Source: Deltaproteobacteria bacterium
GTDB lineage: Bacteria; Desulfobacterota; Desulfobulbia; Desulfobulbales; Desulfocapsaceae
Assembly (NCBI GenBank): GCA_002747805.1
Contig: PDQP01000016.1
Location: 1 to 36,970, forward strand
Direction of reading: 5' to 3'
DNA: 36,970 nucleotides
Positions 9,848 to 18,678 of the stretch are shown in pieces. A program made the translations under genes and the position numbers. The notes below the pieces were generated by a model. The model saw nothing but the letters and a program-made list of their open reading frames with translations, was not told the DNA's origin and ran no database searches. How positions within the stretch are numbered: the stretch's first letter is position 1; each line of letters starts with the position of its first letter.

Positions 9848-12118
9848 CTATAGTCCCTCGCCTCTCAGCACATATTGCATAAACTGGTTTACCCGCTTTG
9901 ATTCCGGCAGAACCGGGTCTTCTTCAAAACTTCCCCAGTAAAAAACGCTTACCTTATCCGGCCCAAGACCTTTTTCGCTCAGATAATCAGTCATTAAAGC
10001 CGCCCGCTCAAGACCAAGCTGCTGATTTTTATCCGGCAGCTCATTGGAATAAAGGATGATTTCCGCCCTTCCCTGATGCTGCCGGATGGCGGTGATCACT
10101 CCGGCAAGTTTTTTGCTGTCCTTAATCCTGGCCTTGCCGTGAGCAAAGACCTTGCCCGCCACCGCATGGCTTAGATATTGAGACTTATAATCAGAGGTTT
10201 TATCGGTGAATTTCAGCCGCAGGACATTGTGGCCGCGGGCGGCATTAGTATCGGCAAAAACGAATATCCCATTGCCGATTCTATTTTGCTGCAGAATCCG
10301 TTTTAAGGTATATGCCCGCTTAATGGCTAAGGCATAATTATCATCTTCTTTATCATATTCATTAGTACTTACCGTAAGATAAAGAGGGAACTCGGTGCTG
10401 TAATCTCTGGCCTGATGCACAAGCTCCTTCATAAACCGGCTGGTCATATCGCTTGAAAGCCCGGCGCTTTTCGGTAAAAACACATCAAAATCAAAGCGGG
10501 TGTCAACATTTACCTGTAAAGGCTTTTTCTTCAGCGAATCACCAGCACTAATTACAACCTCGCTGGCACCGCTTTCCGGCCCTGCCTGCCTATAGATATA
10601 GCTGCTGTCATATTTGCTGCTAATCCCAAGTTCATTCACCTGTTCCCCGGCCAGACTGTTCATGCTGACATCAATATCATCCATAACCTGATCTTGATCA
10701 AAATCAGGTTCAAGCGGCAGTTCATCATTGCTAAACGGCACATAACCGCTATCCTTTTCAATCATGGTCTGGGCCAGCGGATTAAGCAGCCCCAGTTCCG
10801 AGAGCAAAATTCCTTCGGAGAGCAAGATCCGGTATTTTTCTATTTCCCTGGAATAAACGGTATCAATAAGCTGTTCGCTAATATGGCGGTACTCATTTTG
10901 AATATCAAGAATGTTGATCAGACTCCGCCGTCCCAAAACAAATTCCTTTTTGTAGGATTCAAGCGATTTACCGGTAAAATAAAGATTTTTCTTGAGTATG
11001 CCGATCTGGTCGGCCAAAATCTTGTGGGCAGACCAGGAAAGCTGAATATCCCTGAGCAGGGTTCTGCGGATTTGATAACTTTTTTGCTGCTCTCTGTGAA
11101 CCTGGCTGACCGCAGCCTGAACCCGGTGCGGCCTGCCCGCATCAAACAGGGTATGCTGATAATGCACGCTGACGCTCGCATCTGCCCGGTAATCATCCTC
11201 GGAATCAAACTCGTTTTCCACTCCGGCAGAGCCTTCCAGGGATAAACGGCCCCAAATGTCCGCCCTTTTATTACGGTGTTCCGACCTTTTTTGAGCGGTA
11301 TTATAGTAGGCTTCACGCAGCAGCGGATTAAACTTAACCTGCAGATCAAGGGCCTCTTTCAGCGATTGCGGCAGCCCGTCGGTTCCCATTTCCGGCATGG
11401 TCATATCATCAGCCACAACAAAGCGGCCCAGCATTTTATGCAGGGTGTAAACCGCCTTTTTATAATCGTTACGCCTAAGCAGCAATCTTGACCTGGCTGA
11501 AGCCAGACGGCCATTAACCCGTTCAAGATCAGAGCGTCCCTTTCTGCCCCTTTCCACCTGCAACTTCACGCTTTCAAGCAAATTTTCATGGGTCAGCACA
11601 TTTTCCATGGCCAGTTCCCGCAATTCATTATACTTGAGGACATGCAAATAGGCGGCAATGGTCTCATAAGCCACCTGATTTGCCTCTCCCAGATAAGAAT
11701 AAAGAGCGGCAAGCATATAGTTTTTTCTGGCTGATTTCAGGGAAGAAGTCCTGCCCCAATCGTAGAGCAACTGGCTGATGGTCAGCCTTGCATCATAGAA
11801 GCCGTCATCGGTTTCATTATCATAGTCGATTTCTTCCAGATGCTCTTTTTCTTCTTCGTCCCAGTCCTTATCCTCCCGATGATATTTATAACCGACATCA
11901 CCAGAAAAAATAACCTTGGGAAAATAAAGACTTCGGGCATCTTTTTGCTCCGCAAGAGCTGCATTATAGGCCTTTTGTTTCTCCAGAATGCGGGGATTGG
12001 TGGCAACCACATCCTGCAAGACCTCATCCAGGCTAACGGCCTGCAGCCCGGCAGGTGCAGACAGAATCAGGCATACCGCACCTTTTTGACATAGACTGAT
12101 AAAACTCTTCCGGTTCAT
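9848..12118 (-). CDS. TolC-family outer-membrane channel with C-terminal OmpA-like extension (LapE-like)
   Basis: ATG at 12118 after ggagga RBS, signal peptide MNRKSFISLCQKGAVCLILSAPAGLQAVS; TolC repeat motifs (RLTISQLLYDWGRTSSLKSARKNY, VHYQHTLFDAGRPHRVQAAVSQV); C-terminal about 230 aa resembles OmpA-type modules (LERAALMTDYLSEKGLGPDKVSVFYWGS). The ORF track's start at 12199 is too long. Confidence 0.88.
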   Translation of the reverse strand: MNRKSFISLCQKGAVCLILSAPAGLQAVSLDEVLQDVVATNPRILEKQKAYNAALAEQKDARSLYFPKVIFSGDVGYKYHREDKDWDEEEKEHLEEIDYDNETDDGFYDARLTISQLLYDWGRTSSLKSARKNYMLAALYSYLGEANQVAYETIAAYLHVLKYNELRELAMENVLTHENLLESVKLQVERGRKGRSDLERVNGRLASARSRLLLRRNDYKKAVYTLHKMLGRFVVADDMTMPEMGTDGLPQSLKEALDLQVKFNPLLREAYYNTAQKRSEHRNKRADIWGRLSLEGSAGVENEFDSEDDYRADASVSVHYQHTLFDAGRPHRVQAAVSQVHREQQKSYQIRRTLLRDIQLSWSAHKILADQIGILKKNLYFTGKSLESYKKEFVLGRRSLINILDIQNEYRHISEQLIDTVYSREIEKYRILLSEGILLSELGLLNPLAQTMIEKDSGYVPFSNDELPLEPDFDQDQVMDDIDVSMNSLAGEQVNELGISSKYDSSYIYRQAGPESGASEVVISAGDSLKKKPLQVNVDTRFDFDVFLPKSAGLSSDMTSRFMKELVHQARDYSTEFPLYLTVSTNEYDKEDDNYALAIKRAYTLKRILQQNRIGNGIFVFADTNAARGHNVLRLKFTDKTSDYKSQYLSHAVAGKVFAHGKARIKDSKKLAGVITAIRQHQGRAEIILYSNELPDKNQQLGLERAALMTDYLSEKGLGPDKVSVFYWGSFEEDPVLPESKRVNQFMQYVLRGEGL

Positions 12119-12146
12119 TTTCTCCTCCAGTTTTTCTGTGAGATAT

Positions 12147-12432
12147 GGGGCAAAGTGCCTTGAGTTCGTCGATGTTTTCATCAACAAAATCCCAAACAAT
12201 ATCTATTTTTACTCCAAAATAATTATGAATCAACTTGTCTCTCATCCCTGCAACACCATTCCACGGAATTCCGACATGTAATCCTTTGAACTCTTTTGAA
12301 ATATTTTTTGCTGCTTCTCCAATAATTTCAAGGTTTCTGACTACTGCATCTTGTATTCGCTTTGATGCTTCAAGATAACATTGGATAATTTTCACGTAAT
12401 TTAGCTAAAATGATATTTTTTGAGAGTTTCAT
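12147..12432 (-). pseudogene. Remnant of a MntA/HepT-type toxin-antitoxin module (deletion fusion)
   Basis: From ATG at 12432: MKLSKNIILAKLRENYPMLS* (MntA/nucleotidyltransferase-like start), then in another frame ASKRIQDAVVRNLEIIGEAAKNISKEF...IPWNGVAGMRDKLIHNYFGVKIDIVWDFVDENIDELKALCP (HepT/DUF86-like C-terminal part with Rx4HxY). Confidence 0.75.
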
Positions 12433-12435
12433 GTT

Positions 12436-13107
12436 TTATTTCGACCAGTCATTATCTTCAAATTCGCTATGGTCCGGCTTGGGCGGTTTTTCCTCGAAAA
12501 GTCTTTGTTCCAGCCATTTTATAACCTTTGGCAGCTCGGATTTGAACTCGGCCAGGGCTTTGCCGCGGTGGCTGACCTGATTTTTTTCTTCCATACTTAG
12601 TTCGGCAAAGGTTTTGCCATATTCCTCGAAGTAAAAAAGAGGATCATAGCCAAATCCGGAGCTGCCTCTTTTTTCCCGTAAGATAATGCCTTCACATTCT
12701 GCCTCGTAGGTAAGAGCCGGGCCGGAAGGTACGGCAATGGAGAGGTTGCAGACAAACTTTGCCTTTCGGTTGCGATGATTTTCCATTTCTTTAAGGAGCT
12801 TTTGGCAATTATCATCATCAGTTGCATCTTCTCCGGCATAACGGGCAGAATAAACGCCGGGGGCTCCGTCTAAAGCCTCGACCACCAGACCGGAATCATC
12901 AGCTATGGCCGGAAGACCAAGTATTTTAGCGGCATGGGATGCTTTTATATAGGCATTATCATCAAATGTTTCCCCATCTTCCACCGGCTGGGGAAGGTTT
13001 GGAAAATCACCGATTGATTTTATTTCTATATCAAAATCACCCAGCATTTTTTGAAATTCTTTTACCTTGTTTTGGTTAGAAGTTGCCAATATTATTAGTT
13101 TTATCAT
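12436..13107 (-). CDS. rdgB: XTP/dITP diphosphatase, RdgB/HAM1 family
   Basis: LATSNQNKVKEFQKML; FDDNAYIKASHAAK; AIADDSGLVVEALDGAPGVYSARYAGE; GSSGFGYDPLFY; SHRGKAL. Confidence 0.95.
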   Translation of the reverse strand: MIKLIILATSNQNKVKEFQKMLGDFDIEIKSIGDFPNLPQPVEDGETFDDNAYIKASHAAKILGLPAIADDSGLVVEALDGAPGVYSARYAGEDATDDDNCQKLLKEMENHRNRKAKFVCNLSIAVPSGPALTYEAECEGIILREKRGSSGFGYDPLFYFEEYGKTFAELSMEEKNQVSHRGKALAEFKSELPKVIKWLEQRLFEEKPPKPDHSEFEDNDWSK

Positions 13108-13122
13108 CTTATTCCCCTTTTA

Positions 13123-13264
13123 GGGAACTTTGAATAATTAGAAATTTCAATCAAATTCGAGGCACAGGAGAAAATTTACCGCAGGCATATAGTTTAATAT
13201 TCCGAGGATAAATTTTCGACTGTAACGAAGAATTTGGAAGAAAGCTCAATTATTCAAGGATCCC
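13123..13264. mobile_element. MITE-like palindromic element (142 bp)
   Basis: Outer arms GGGAACTTTGAATAATT (13123-13139) and AATTATTCAAGGATCCC (13248-13264), 15/17 complementary; inner complementary blocks continue (AAATTC, ACAG, GAAAATTTA/TAAATTTTC); flanked by TTTA at 13119-13122 and 13265-13268. Confidence 0.65.
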
Positions 13265-13818
13265 TTTAATTTTCTTTGTCTTTTCTTCCATCTATTATCA
13301 AACCGTTCCTGTTCACTATAAAGACAGCCGCAGTATTTTTGTCTATACATCTCCAGCCTGATAGATTCATCTATGCCATCCTGCCATCCCTTGCGGAAAT
13401 CTGCATAGGCAAAATCCAGTTCATCCTTTCTGCACTCCATTTCGGCATATTTTTTGATAAAATCATGGTTTTGGTATTTTGAATAGAGCAGGGTGGTTGA
13501 AAATGCGTCAAAGCCATGATTTTTCATGTAATTTATTGAAAAGTCTATTCTTATTTGATAGCAGGAAAGGCATCTCTTGCTTTCATTATTAACAACTTTG
13601 CGGAAAAAAGTCTTTAGCTCATATTCTTCTGGAATATGCAGTCTTATATCTTTATCTTTCAGAAAATCCTTTAATGAATTTAGCCTATTACGGTATTCAG
13701 TAAAGGGGTGGATATTTGGGTTATAAAAAAGAACTTCTATCTTGTAGCCTTCCTCACCAAGTTTAATCAGAGGATAGATGGTGCATGGTGCACAACAGCT
13801 ATGCAGTAAAAGTTTCAT
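13246..13818 (-). CDS. queH: Epoxyqueuosine reductase QueH (DUF208)
   Basis: LLLHSCCAPCTIYPL; VLFYNPNIHPFTEYRNR; RCLSCYQIR; KYCGCLYSEQER. Confidence 0.92.
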   Translation of the reverse strand: MKLLLHSCCAPCTIYPLIKLGEEGYKIEVLFYNPNIHPFTEYRNRLNSLKDFLKDKDIRLHIPEEYELKTFFRKVVNNESKRCLSCYQIRIDFSINYMKNHGFDAFSTTLLYSKYQNHDFIKKYAEMECRKDELDFAYADFRKGWQDGIDESIRLEMYRQKYCGCLYSEQERFDNRWKKRQRKLKGSLNN

Positions 13819-13844
13819 GGATTTATAAGCAGTTTTTATCCCTT

Positions 13845-15842
13845 TTATTTTTTCAGTGTTATTTCATGCTGGGCTGGTTTATAGCCGGAATCAGCAATAA
13901 CTATAATTTCGGCAGCGTATTTTTTTTCCAGCTCATGGAGTTCCCGGCGTTTATTATTGAGCAGGTAGGCCGCTACATCAAGGGGAAAACGGCATTCAAC
14001 CTGTTTGATGTTTTTTCTGCTGGCTCCGGTCTGAATGCGGCGCAAATAAAAAAGGGCCAGTGATTCCACTGATTTTATCATCCCCCGTCCCTTACAGTTT
14101 TCGCAGACACGGTAGTTGCCGTCAGCAAGGGGAGAACCCAACTTTTGCCTGGAAATCTGCATCAGCCCAAATTTTGAAATGCGGCTGAAATCCACCTTGG
14201 CCTTATCCCTCTTCATGGCTTCTTTAAGCCTTTTTTCCACCTCCCGTATATTTTTACTGCTGCGCATATCAATAAAATCAACCACAATCAGGCCGCCAAG
14301 ATCGCGCAGGCGAAGCTGGCGGGCAAGTTCGGCTGCCGCCTCCATATTGGCCTGGAAGATGGAAGCCTCAAAGTTTTTCCCCTTTGAAGTGGAACCGGAA
14401 TTAACATCAATTGCTACCAGGGCCTCGGTGGGATCAATGACGATGGAGCCGCCGGAAGGCAGATTTACCCTGGGCTGATAGATTGATTCTATCTGATCCT
14501 CAACACTAAACTGATTGAAAATCGGACGGCTGCCCCGATGGAGCCTGACCCGAACCTTTCGCTGGGCCTTGGGAAGCAATTCGATAAAACCCTTGACCTG
14601 GGCCAGAGCAGTTTCATCATCCACCAGAATTTCTTCTACCGCCGGATCAAAGTATTCCCGCAAAAATCTTAGTACCGCATGGTGATCCTCGTAAACCATG
14701 CCCACACCCTCTATCTGCTGCACCTTTTTTCTGGTTTCCTCCCAAAGGCGGAGCAGATATTCTACATCGCGCAGCAGGGCATTTTCGGTAATATCAATAC
14801 TGGCAGTACGCACAATCCAGCCGATTCCGTCCGGAATATTCATGGCGTTCATATAATCACGCAGCCGGCGTCTTTTTTCCTCACCGGAAATTTTTCGGGA
14901 AACGCCGGTGGAATCAGAGCCGGGCATCAAGACCACGCATCGGCCCGGCAGGGATAAATAGGTAGTCATATTGGCGCCCTTTTGTCCTATTTCCTCCTTG
15001 ACCACCTGAACAATCACCTCCTGGCCCTTTTGCACCACATCGGAAATGGACAATTTCCGCCACTGCCTGGTTTCGACCAGCTTTTTAATTTCATCAGGGA
15101 GATTAGGCTTAAAATATTCAGGGTGAATTTCGCTAAAGGGTAAAAAACCATTTCTGTCATTGCCGTAATCAACAAAGGCGGCCTGCAAATTCGGCTCCAC
15201 AGCAACGATGCGGGCCTTGTAGATATTGTTTTTGGTCTGGGTACTGTTGACGGTGGTAACATGAAGTGATTCCAGCCGTCCGTCTTCAAGCAGTGCCAGC
15301 CTGCACTCCTCCGGCTCCTCGGCATTGATCAACAATTTACAGACCGGTTTCGGCCCCTCATCCTGCTGAACCTGTTTTTCCTGATTATCAGCAATTTTTT
15401 TTGATTTGGCGGGAGTTTTTGCGGGCGGCTTTGTATATTCAGGACAGGCTGCCGGAATTGACTTGGGCCACGGTTTTTGCAGCATCAGATAACGGTCAAA
15501 GGAAATACCGCCGGTAAGGGAAGCCTTTATCCTGGCTGTCCTTAATTGTTCCATACTGGGCGAATTACCCGTTATTATTTCGTAAATTGCCGGATTTCTA
15601 AGCCTACGGGCAATAAAGTTCGGCCTAAACCCCGATTTGGTATTTTTAGTTTTATGTTTTTCCGCATCCTCAGACTGCATATTATCTTTTTTACTGCTTG
15701 TTTTTTTGTTTGAAGCCGAAGCATCTTTTGCTTCCATATCCTCATTATTTAGTGCATCAGTACTCTTCCACCAGGCACCTTTTTGTGCCTTTCTGGCGGT
15801 TTTTTTAGCGGCAGATGAGGCATTATTTTTTTCTGAATCCAT
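13845..15842 (-). CDS. Rne/Rng family ribonuclease (RNase E/G) with long N-terminal extension
   Basis: S1 domain (NNIYKARIVAVEPNLQAAFVDYGNDRNGFLP); LPSGGSIVIDPTEALVAIDVNSG; DLGGLIVVDFIDM; CENCKGRG zinc-link. Confidence 0.93.
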   Translation of the reverse strand: MDSEKNNASSAAKKTARKAQKGAWWKSTDALNNEDMEAKDASASNKKTSSKKDNMQSEDAEKHKTKNTKSGFRPNFIARRLRNPAIYEIITGNSPSMEQLRTARIKASLTGGISFDRYLMLQKPWPKSIPAACPEYTKPPAKTPAKSKKIADNQEKQVQQDEGPKPVCKLLINAEEPEECRLALLEDGRLESLHVTTVNSTQTKNNIYKARIVAVEPNLQAAFVDYGNDRNGFLPFSEIHPEYFKPNLPDEIKKLVETRQWRKLSISDVVQKGQEVIVQVVKEEIGQKGANMTTYLSLPGRCVVLMPGSDSTGVSRKISGEEKRRRLRDYMNAMNIPDGIGWIVRTASIDITENALLRDVEYLLRLWEETRKKVQQIEGVGMVYEDHHAVLRFLREYFDPAVEEILVDDETALAQVKGFIELLPKAQRKVRVRLHRGSRPIFNQFSVEDQIESIYQPRVNLPSGGSIVIDPTEALVAIDVNSGSTSKGKNFEASIFQANMEAAAELARQLRLRDLGGLIVVDFIDMRSSKNIREVEKRLKEAMKRDKAKVDFSRISKFGLMQISRQKLGSPLADGNYRVCENCKGRGMIKSVESLALFYLRRIQTGASRKNIKQVECRFPLDVAAYLLNNKRRELHELEKKYAAEIIVIADSGYKPAQHEITLKK

Positions 15843-15916
15843 TTAATCTTCCTTATTTTCCGATCCATGCAAAATGGAGAAAAACCCTGCCGGGGCAAAG
15901 CTCCTTAATATCGTTT

Positions 15917-15995
15917 TGGTTAAAAACCATATCAACAGGGCGGTCAAACGCTTAGGGCCGTTTACAGCAGCAATGCCTGCCTTTGCCCAGCGTTT
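15917..15995. promoter_or_regulatory. Two adjacent stem-loops in the rne-lptD divergent intergenic region
   Basis: TGGTT-aaa-AACCA (15917-15929); AAACGCT-ta-GGGC ... GCCC-AGCGTTT (15946-15958 with 15985-15995), an 11-bp stem with a 2-nt bulge. Confidence 0.4.
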
Positions 15996-16237
15996 CAGGC
16001 TAACTCATAACTACTTTCAAGGCAAGAAAAAACCATGAAAAACAGTATTATTGCGGTCTTTTCCAGGATGGAAGCAAATAGAAAAAAACTGACTTTTATT
16101 TCATTTCCAAAGCTGGCCGCAAAGATTTTTCTTCAATCTTTCCCGATTTATTGTTCACAAATCAATTATTTCAAGTTATGCTTAGCTGCTTGGAAATGCA
16201 GCATATAACGAATTCAAATTTTTATAAGGAGTTTAAG

Positions 16238-18673
16238 GTGCCGTACTTTTTGCCGCAGCAAACCAGAATCAGCAGAGGACTTTTATTTTCATTAGGTTTC
16301 GGTATGATGATCTCGGCCCAGCCGGGTTTTGCCGAGGAAGTATCCACCGAGGAATGGAAAATTTCCGCCGATAAGGTTACCAGATACGATAATCCGCAGA
16401 GTATTGTTGCGGAAGGTAATATTATACTGAAAAAAATTCGTCGGCTCCCCCCGCAGCCTCCGGCAAAAAATAAAGTAACCGAATGGTCGGAACTTTTGGG
16501 AGAAAATTACGCCGAAAAAGAAAGCTCTGCCGAAGAAATTGTAAATAATAAAAAGCCGGTTGAAAAGACCGAAGTTACCATTCGTGCGGACTGGATAGCC
16601 TATGATCTGACCATGAAAAGCATCAAGGCCAGAGGCAATATCCAGATAGAAAGTGCAGAGGATACCCTTCATGCGGACAAGGCCGATATTAACTTGAGCG
16701 GAGAGACTGGCTCCTTTTCAAATGCCACCATTATCAGGCGGGAAAAGGATCTGCATTTTGAGGGGAAAAAAATCAAAAAAACCGGAGTCAACACCTATTT
16801 TATAGAAGACGGCTGGGCAATTACCTGTAAGGTGAAGGACGGGGAAGTGCCGCCCTGGAGTATTGCCAGCAGTGAAACGACCATCGAGCCGGGCGGTTAT
16901 GCAGTGATGAAACATGCCCGTTTTAGAATCAGAAACATTCCGGTTTTATACAGTCCTTACCTTATTGTCCCGATCAAAAACACCCGTCAGACCGGCTTTT
17001 TGTTTCCTGAATTTTCACATTCCAGCGATAACGGCACGGGTTTTAATTTCCCGTTTTTTATCAACCTTTCCGAATCTGCTGATATTACCCTTTATCCCGA
17101 ATACTACACCGGCCGCGGAGCAATGCCGGGGGCAGAATTTAGATATGTATATAGCGAGGACAGCAAGGGAACCTTTATGGGAAGTTATCTTGATGACAAG
17201 CTAAGCGATCCCAGCGAGGAAGAGTATTATGATGATACTGGTTTTACCCATACCAATAGTGATAGATATTGGTTTAGGGGCAAGGTGGATCACTCCTTTT
17301 CGCCAAGCCTGATTGCCAAGGCCGATTTAGATCTAGTCTCGGATCGGGATTATTTAACCGAATTTAACAATGGCGTAACTGGTTTTAGCAAAACCAACAA
17401 GAGATTTATAGAGGTCTTTGGCCGGGGATTTGATAACAAGACCGAAGATGAGCGGGAAAACAGCCTGAAGCTGTTAAAATCCTGGTCCGGCATGTCTCTT
17501 GAGGCCGGTTTGCTGGTAATTGATGATACCAGACCAGATGAAGGGGAATATATCATCACCACCGAAACCACCTCTGCTGATGGCGTAACTGCCACTGACA
17601 GCTATACCGCATCATCGCTTGATGATATAGTGCTTGGTACTCATATTGATCCGGTTACCGGTGAAGAGGTAACGGTTAAGGCCGCCAAGCGTACTTCATC
17701 GCCCTGGAAACTGCCTAGTCTTGAATTTACAGGCTCAAGGGATATTGGCGATACTATTTTTACCCTCGGCTGGAATACAGATTATGTGAATTTTTACCGT
17801 GAAGAGGGAGTAAGCGGGCAAAGGGTTGATCTTCATCCGGTCGTAAGTTCGGCTATTCCGGCTGGTCAATATCTTGAATCCAGGGCTGAGGTCGGTCTGC
17901 GTGAAACTTATTATTATGCCATTGATGCGAATGGTGAATCCACCTGGGATGAGAGCGGCAGTCAGAATCGGCTGCTGTTTGATCTGTTCACCGAGGTAGG
18001 AACCACCCTGGTTAAGGATTTTGGCAGCGGCAGCAACGGTTTTACCCATGAGGCAAGGCCATATATTGAATATGCCTTTATTCCTGATGTGGATCAGGAC
18101 GATCTGCCTTATTTTGACCGTGTTGACCGGATAGAACAGGAAAACGGTATTACCTACGGTGTTGACAACTTTTTTAATCTGCTGGATAAATCGGAGCGTG
18201 AACTGGGTTATTTCAAAATTTATCAATCCCTTAGTTTTCTATCCGAATACTCTGATGAGCCGTTTTCAGATATCAATGCCGAGCTGGGCTGGACACCGAT
18301 TGATAAAATCAATATTTCCTACAAGACCAGAATGGATATTTATGACGGCGGTTTCCCCTATCATTATTTCGGCGGCTCACTTTATAATAGCTGGGGCGAT
18401 CAGTTTGCCGTTGACTACAGCTATAATGAGGATGCGGATATTGAGCAGTTAAACGGTTATGTTAAGGCCAGGCTGATGTCCAGATGGATATTTGAGGCCG
18501 GGGTTGAACATTCCATTTCAGAAGGTGAGACCAATGAGGGAAATGTTGGCTTGACCTATCAGGCCCTATGCTGGTCGCTTGAATTCAAAACCAGATACAC
18601 ACCCTTTGATACTACCTATATGATGACCTTTAATCTGGCTAATATCGGTGTTCCCCTTGGCATAAGTTTGTAG
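16238..18673 (+). CDS. lptD: LPS-assembly protein LptD (OstA)
   Basis: GTG start at 16238 preceded by aaggag; signal peptide ending AQPGFA; OstA region; RIRNIPVLYSPYLIVPIKNTRQTGFLFPEFSHSSDNGTGFNFPFFINLSESADITLYPEYYTGRG; C-terminal beta-barrel. Confidence 0.93.
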   Translation: MPYFLPQQTRISRGLLFSLGFGMMISAQPGFAEEVSTEEWKISADKVTRYDNPQSIVAEGNIILKKIRRLPPQPPAKNKVTEWSELLGENYAEKESSAEEIVNNKKPVEKTEVTIRADWIAYDLTMKSIKARGNIQIESAEDTLHADKADINLSGETGSFSNATIIRREKDLHFEGKKIKKTGVNTYFIEDGWAITCKVKDGEVPPWSIASSETTIEPGGYAVMKHARFRIRNIPVLYSPYLIVPIKNTRQTGFLFPEFSHSSDNGTGFNFPFFINLSESADITLYPEYYTGRGAMPGAEFRYVYSEDSKGTFMGSYLDDKLSDPSEEEYYDDTGFTHTNSDRYWFRGKVDHSFSPSLIAKADLDLVSDRDYLTEFNNGVTGFSKTNKRFIEVFGRGFDNKTEDERENSLKLLKSWSGMSLEAGLLVIDDTRPDEGEYIITTETTSADGVTATDSYTASSLDDIVLGTHIDPVTGEEVTVKAAKRTSSPWKLPSLEFTGSRDIGDTIFTLGWNTDYVNFYREEGVSGQRVDLHPVVSSAIPAGQYLESRAEVGLRETYYYAIDANGESTWDESGSQNRLLFDLFTEVGTTLVKDFGSGSNGFTHEARPYIEYAFIPDVDQDDLPYFDRVDRIEQENGITYGVDNFFNLLDKSERELGYFKIYQSLSFLSEYSDEPFSDINAELGWTPIDKINISYKTRMDIYDGGFPYHYFGGSLYNSWGDQFAVDYSYNEDADIEQLNGYVKARLMSRWIFEAGVEHSISEGETNEGNVGLTYQALCWSLEFKTRYTPFDTTYMMTFNLANIGVPLGISL

Positions 18674-18678
18674 GTTTT

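Noticed and set aside
12033-12146. 3' extension of the HepT-like ORF into the TolC gene
   Set aside because: HepT-like similarity ends near ELKALCP; the rest (ISHRKTGGENEPEEF...) is out-of-frame reading of the TolC signal-peptide region.
16035-16208. 57-aa ORF MKNSIIAVFSRMEANRKKL... upstream of lptD
   Set aside because: No clear RBS or recognised motif; could be a leader peptide but there is no positive support.
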